64,000 nucleotides of DNA, taken from Heterobilharzia americana. Its lineage: Eukaryota > Platyhelminthes > Trematoda > Strigeidida > Schistosomatidae. The DNA is taken from the NCBI GenBank assembly GCA_944470555.2, contig OX104127.1, positions 142,370,786 to 142,434,785 on the forward strand, read 5' to 3'. Position 1 is the first letter of the stretch. Every line of letters begins with the position of its first letter. The notes beneath the pieces were generated by a model that saw nothing but the letters and a program-made list of their open reading frames with translations, searched no databases and had not been told where the DNA came from. A program made the translations under genes and the position numbers. This document shows positions 59,561-64,000 of the stretch, piece after piece.

Positions 59561-59795
59561 CTTTATATTTTTTAGTTTTCTTTTCTAAATCTTTTGCAAT
59601 ATTGTTAGCAATCAAAGGTAAATTGAAGTAAAGAATTCGCATTTGTTTTAAACCTTCGATAAGTATAAATTTATTATGTCGAGTTTGTAATAAAGGCACG
59701 ATATCCGGATGTCGGCGAACATAATCTCGAACAGAATGTCGAACACCATCTAGCATGTTTGAACATGATAAAGCTTGACAATGACGCGCCCATAT
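59561..59795 (-). CDS. Exon B, central DH-like region
   Basis: The acceptor ATAACAG opens on IWARHCQALSCSN in phase 0, matching exon A; the donor is AAAG|GTGATT in phase 1. The exon has 78 codons plus 1 base. Near its end it reads LIEGLKQMR followed by LPLIANNIAK, which resembles the conserved DH segment of LARG-type RhoGEFs (TQMQRLTKYPLLLDNIAK), the helix that contacts the GTPase, though the RITKY part is diverged and two residues longer. Basic residues (RHSVRDYVRRHPD) precede it. The DH assignment is by eye and moderate. Confidence 0.8.
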
Positions 59796-59984
59796 CTGTT
59801 ATAACAATACATATACCATATAATTTTGTAATGTGAATAGCAATAATAATAACAATAATAATAGGATTATGTATGTGTATACTCCGAGTGGTTTACGAAG
59901 TATTATCTTGCAATCAAAAACCTGGACACAATCACCCAAAATCAGTTCTATCAAACCGATACCCCTATAGTATTTTATTTCAGC

Positions 59985-60165
59985 TCAACAGGCAGTCGAC
60001 TTGACTAGCAGTAGGATCCAGGATGAACGTTTTGTCCTATTTGGGACTCATTAGTTGGATATGCCTACTGAGACTTGAACCGAGTACCCAACGCTTCAAA
60101 CGCGAAAGCGTTATCCACTAGGCCACTGGGAGGATAGAAGCCAACTCTTGTGTCGAATTGCTTAA
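59985..60165 (-). repeat. Sm-alpha-type SINE copy, single minus arm
   Basis: The hammerhead-like stretch 60010-60062 has CTAATGA and AAAA in place of GAAA. Reverse head with CTTCAAACGCGAAAGCGTTA. Confidence 0.7.
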
Positions 60166-61239
60166 CTCTTGTTTAGGCCTACACATATACAGCTTGACGA
60201 TTGGCGTACTCTCTGTCCTCTAGGATTTGATATTCTATCGTTAGAGCTTCATGAATCAGGGTTTGTGAAATCATTCAATGTCAATTTTTCACCCTTTGAT
60301 CAATATTTCTTAAAATATTCAGTTCGATTTTAACCAAATTCTCTGTTCTCTATCATAATATGATGTAAGAGTAACCAAGTAACAAGATAGCAGATGATTT
60401 GATGAAAGAGTATCATAAATATCCCTCTAGTAGAGTTAAATAAAGCCTCTATAGAGTGAATTGATCTATGCTTTGAAGATATTGCCATTAGGAATCAAAG
60501 CTTAATGGTTAAACTGATTGTTCGTATTGCTATGACATCAAAATAGAAAAATTTAAACGTTTAAACATAAAAGTTTTGTGAATTTGATATCTTTATTATT
60601 TCAAAAGAAGGATAATTGAAGCCTATAAAAATTTTCATTGTAAATTAATTTTATACAAAATGGCCAATTCCCCATTTTAGTAATCATGTTACTTATAATA
60701 AGAAAACTAGGAGAAAAACACTATATGATGTATACAAAAACAAACAGCTTAGAAAAGAGATAAATCTGTCAAATAACAGAACAATATACCTATTCATCAC
60801 TAGATTCTAAGTAATTAGGATGTAGTTTATGAAAATAAAACTGTTTGTGAGATATAAAGTTGAAGTGAGAACAACACATATACAGATGAGACTTAAATAT
60901 GAAATGTCAGCATAATTTTTGAAAAGAAATCAGATTATTCAGACTGCAAGATATAATCTAGTCAACATCATTAACGGTGTCAAGATTCAATGCATGGAAG
61001 CTATATGACATAGGTACTATGGACTGAAATGAGTAAATAAATGTGAATATAACAGTAGAGATATTTGTAGAATAACGAACAAACACATCTGAACTCTGCG
61101 ATCAAGGAGACGATATATTATCGCAGGTATATCGATGATACGTTCAATTATATGTGACAATATGAATCATCAACCAAGCTCATCAAAAAAGTTATAATTT
61201 TACAATGAAATATGAAAATGTGGACTGATACAATTTTTT
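60166..61239. other. Intron DNA without recognised features
   Basis: AT-rich interior of the 3.65-kb intron between exons A and B. Confidence 0.3.
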
Positions 61240-62050
61240 TGAATCTAAGTATAAAACGGAAATGTGATGGTACAGCTGAGAAAATCATCCACTGGAGGCA
61301 TACACATGGATTCGTCAGTACCTTCACTACCAGCTGTAAACGTGGTTCAGTCGGGACACTCTTCACTAGAATATACACTCACTATGCTATGCTCAAAAGA
61401 TAAACTGAAAGAAGAATTCCCTACCATTCAGAAGACTCTTATACAAGATATATATACCCGAAGAAATTCATCATGAAGCATGCAAAAGAAGTTATTGACA
61501 CAGAGAGAGAGAGAGACCGAAACATCCATCCAACGACTGAGAAGAAGTCTGTCCTCCTTCGTCTAGCATTCACAAGTGATGAAACACCTGTGAATAATAG
61601 ACAGAAGAATGAAAGCTGCACTGAGAAGGAGCTTCCTTACTACCACAATGATCTCAGTTTACAATACAGTATATGCTCGATAACACAATTGAATGTAGAC
61701 AAACGCCCATCTCACATCATCTCAAACTGTGTATACCAATTCATCTGTGTTTGTAGAAGCAAGTACATAGGACGGAACGAAAGAAGAGTGTCTACTTGAT
61801 TTCATGAGCATATACTGAGTGAGATCTCTGTGTGTGAATGATAGCAAGTTGTCTACCAGCACAATCACCAGACAGTCGCCTGGTGGAAACAACACATCAA
61901 ATAGATATTTCTCAATTCTTCATAAAAATCAACAAACCAAGATCATCATGTTTATTAGAGTTTGTAGAAGTTGTTGCCACCAAACTTTTTTCAGCGCTGA
62001 TCTATGTACTCAGAAAGACACTGTAATTAACCTCTGTTTACTATGTTAAC
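61240..62050 (+). mobile_element. Penelope-like element 3' part
   Basis: Broken plus frames: WRHTHGFVSTFTTSCKRGSV then GTLFTRIYTHY (region before the endonuclease), then CVYQFICVCRSKYIGRNERR (GIY-YIG with YIG kept), and further frames to about 62030 ending near a Leu-rich C-terminus. Stops separate the parts. Confidence 0.75.
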
Positions 62051-62749
62051 TGTATACACCTTTTTGCATATCTATGTGTATAGCCTTGTTTTGTTTTGAT
62101 TAGATCATCTCCTCATTCATTACTTACTAACTGTTAATCACTCTTAGCGTAACGTTTTTCCGGTTTTTTCTCCATGTCATTATGTGATGTTTGTTTGTCA
62201 TCGTCGTCCGCCCCCCCCCCTCACTTATCATCACATATAGACTACCATTGTTGTGGACTAAGATTTGTAATTATTAATCCTGTGTCGCCCTGACTCCCTA
62301 CCTACCTTTTTAATAGTCTCGGATTTCAAATCTTCATTTATTTATTTATTTCAACATATTGAAAGTATGCTGGATCATTACTACTACTAGTAATACTTCA
62401 TTTCAACTGTTGGCTGTTTCCAGCTGATGAAAGCAAATGAGATGAGATGAGCTTAGTTCATTCTGCGAATATCTTTTTTTCTAGGTCTATTCAAATTTAT
62501 TAAGGGAACTAAATGCATGATATTAGATCAATAAAAGTATTTGTGTTGATCAGGGTGAATTGAACTGATTACAAAATGATTGTTTTCCTGGTCCAAGGCC
62601 TTATTTATCAGTGGTAGAGATTCAGCCAGCTGAGAGAAACCAAATAGTTGACACCATCTCAACTTTCCGTACACACTAATGAGGTCAACCTCTAATGACA
62701 GAAATGGTTATTCGGTGTTTTAATCACCTTGATTCATTATGATAAATTG

Positions 62750-63285
62750 GTTGGTTGTGGCTAGCAGAAGAATCTAGGACGAGCGTTTCATCCTATTTAG
62801 GACTTGTCAGATGGATATACCTGCACCTCCGTCCGTGATGCTGTTCCCTGTACCCATCACTTCAAACGCCAAGGAGTTATCCACTATGCCACGGAGAGAC
62901 AATAGGCACTTCTAGTACAACGGTTAATAGTTATGGCATATGGGCTCCTATGCGGATGCCTAGATATTAGCTGAATGTTAATTATGATAAATTGGTTGGT
63001 GGCTATCGTTCCTTCGTAGTATGGTGGATGACGCCTTGACGTTTGACACAATGGGTACGAGGTTCGAGTCTCAGTGGGAACAACATCACTGAGATGCGAG
63101 TACATCCAGCTGGTGAGTCCTAAATGGGGGGAAACGCTCATCCTGGATTCTTCTGCTAGCCACAACCAACCAATTTATCATAATTAACATTTAGGCAATA
63201 TTGAGGCATCCGCATAGGAACCCATATGCCAATATACAGGTCGAACAATTCGATCTAACAAAACAACGCAGAACAACAAGTATGT
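62750..63285. repeat. Sm-alpha-type hammerhead SINE composite
   Basis: A minus copy (62755-62985) and a plus copy (62995-63285), with mirrored flanks (AAATTGGTTGGTTGTGGCTA; TAGCCACAACCAACCAATTT). The left core is CTGACAA, the right CTGGTGA; both should be inactive. Tail motif CAATATTGAGGCATCCGC at the right. Confidence 0.8.
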
Positions 63286-63448
63286 CAGTAAATAGTAACA
63301 CCTTGATTGAGTTAACGAAGACAACAGATAAACATGATTGGTTCACTACTACTAAAGCATAGTAATATGTTTAGTATCAGCGTTAACTTATCAAGCACAA
63401 CTATCAACAGCTATAAATGATAAATAGTTGATTTTAATATCAACTTAC

Positions 63449-63737
63449 TTTTAGGTTAGCTGATGAATTATCAGTTAACCATGCATAAACAGCTTCAGCC
63501 ATACCACAATAACCTTGATCCGTTTTTGTCTGATCAATACATGTGACCAGACTACGAAAAGATTTATTAATATAGGAATTTGATCAAGGCATAAAATTTT
63601 GGCTACTTTTGCATGTTCTATAGGCCAACGACGTAATAATAAATATTCATATTGTTTTAAATGACGAACCATATATTGAGTTTTTTGATGAAATTCTAAA
63701 AGAACCAAGGTACGAATATATTCTTCACTTTTTGACC
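63449..63737 (-). CDS. Exon A, start of the DH-like region, contains a frame break
   Basis: The acceptor follows a pyrimidine-rich stretch and leaves a 2-base partial codon; the donor is GTAAGT after AAC-CTA-AAA (phase 0). The first part reads SEEYIRTLVLLEF then a helix with MVRHLKQYEYLLLRRW, plausible as DH helix 1. The last part reads CIDQTKTDQGYCGMAEAVYAW in a different frame. The two frames meet near 63575-63590, where one extra base (for example in the AAATT run) would restore a 96-codon reading. No 55-bp micro-intron with the right phase fits. The first exons of the gene must lie beyond the right edge of the window. Confidence 0.7.
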
Positions 63738-64000
63738 CTTTTTAAATTGAAAGGAGAATAAAGAAAAAGAATTTTACTACTTAAAATATCATATATAATA
63801 AATATTAATCTGATAAACGGGAACAATTGTTCTTTGATATAAACGCGTCATAAAACTTAGGAGGGCGGGGTAGGTAAATGAAGTTAAATATATATATTTT
63901 ACTGTTCAAAGTATAATTTGGAAGAGCTATCACAGCTAAGAACACGATAGGAAATATATTAGACATCTTCAGTCTTTAGTAAATATATACATATTGTTTA
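63738..64000. other. Intron sequence at right edge
   Basis: AT-rich DNA upstream of exon A in gene direction, presumably intron. A pyrimidine-rich stretch precedes the exon A acceptor. No exon or repeat recognised. Confidence 0.4.

Larger units (their letters stand above)
17147..63737 (-). other. Gene span: putative PKA-anchoring Rho guanine-nucleotide exchange factor (10 visible exons, 5' end missing)
   Basis: Seen: ten minus-strand open segments bounded by AG acceptors and GT donors; codon phase agrees at all nine junctions (phases 0,1,0,1,2,1,0,0,1 in order). The visible product is about 1,063 residues once two single-base frame breaks are allowed for. Order of parts: DH-like region about 1-215; PH domain about 240-455 with a Ser-rich loop at 308-396; polar low-complexity tail; amphipathic helix about 894-917; ten-Asp run; stop. 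Known: in Lbc-family RhoGEFs (ARHGEF1/11/12, AKAP13) a DH domain is followed directly by a PH domain and activates RhoA at membranes or cytoskeleton. Inferred: RhoGEF function and PKA anchoring. Introns are 1.6-13 kb and packed with retroelements. Symmetric exons could have been missed. Confidence 0.75.

Noticed and set aside
59526..59756. Exon B frame continuing past the donor to a stop (GDLQFFSGFYS) as a complete small protein
   Set aside because: Phase-compatible GT and AG sites on both sides join it to exons A and C; the tail is intron read-through.
63470..63640. A 55-bp intron (GTAGCC...CGTAG) explaining the exon A frame break
   Set aside because: Removing it joins phase 0 to a remainder of one base, which does not restore the second frame.
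1..64000. Bacterial-type features: operons, ribosome binding sites, CRISPR arrays, insertion sequences
   Set aside because: Intron-split gene, Pol III SINEs, LINEs and Penelope-like elements show a eukaryotic nuclear sequence. No spaced direct-repeat array was seen.

Overview
The window looks like a piece of a blood-fluke (Schistosoma) nuclear genome. It is AT-rich, gene-poor and intron-dominated. Its most frequent repeats are tRNA-headed SINE-like units carrying a hammerhead ribozyme, the hallmark of the schistosome Sm-alpha family. Fragments of RTE-like LINEs, a second LINE group and Penelope-like elements fill the introns. The species cannot be fixed from sequence alone.

One protein-coding gene is supported. 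It lies on the minus strand, and ten exons were reconstructed by reading splice sites: 63737-63449, 59795-59561, 57929-57757, 55205-54660, 51048-50964, 47876-47494, 34467-34385, 30841-30266, 23316-23007 and 17658-17147 (stop). All nine junctions are GT-AG with matching codon phases. The 5' end is outside the window. The visible product is about 1,060 residues: a divergent Dbl-homology (DH) region, a PH domain with a Ser-rich loop, a long Ser/Thr/Asn-rich tail, and near the C-terminus an amphipathic helix closely resembling the PKA RII-binding helix Ht31 of AKAP-Lbc/AKAP13, itself a RhoGEF. My reading is a PKA-anchoring Rho guanine-nucleotide exchange factor. The PH call is good; the DH call and the anchoring role are inference. 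Two exons (63.58 kb and 55.07 kb) each contain one frame break that looks like a lost homopolymer base.

Layout: 1-17.1 kb is downstream of the gene and holds only repeats and unassigned DNA. From 17.1 to 63.7 kb the gene's introns are crowded with repeats. Four SINE-like families are seen: (1) Sm-alpha-type with hammerhead; (2) a second tRNA-headed family, here SINE-B, with its own hammerhead; (3) a tRNA-like fold-back family (F3) with long inverted ends; (4) a minor tRNA-like family. LINE pieces include internally deleted RTE copies. Penelope-like pieces carry GIY-YIG endonuclease remnants.

The most notable patterns are: hammerhead SINEs of both families usually sit as head-to-head inverted pairs whose two arms share private mutations; two core-intact SINE-B hammerheads lie in introns in the sense direction of the host gene; an inverted repeat of about 815 bp flanks the penultimate exon, a layout that favours exon circularisation; and a near-perfect 344-bp inverted repeat brackets Penelope-derived DNA inside one intron.
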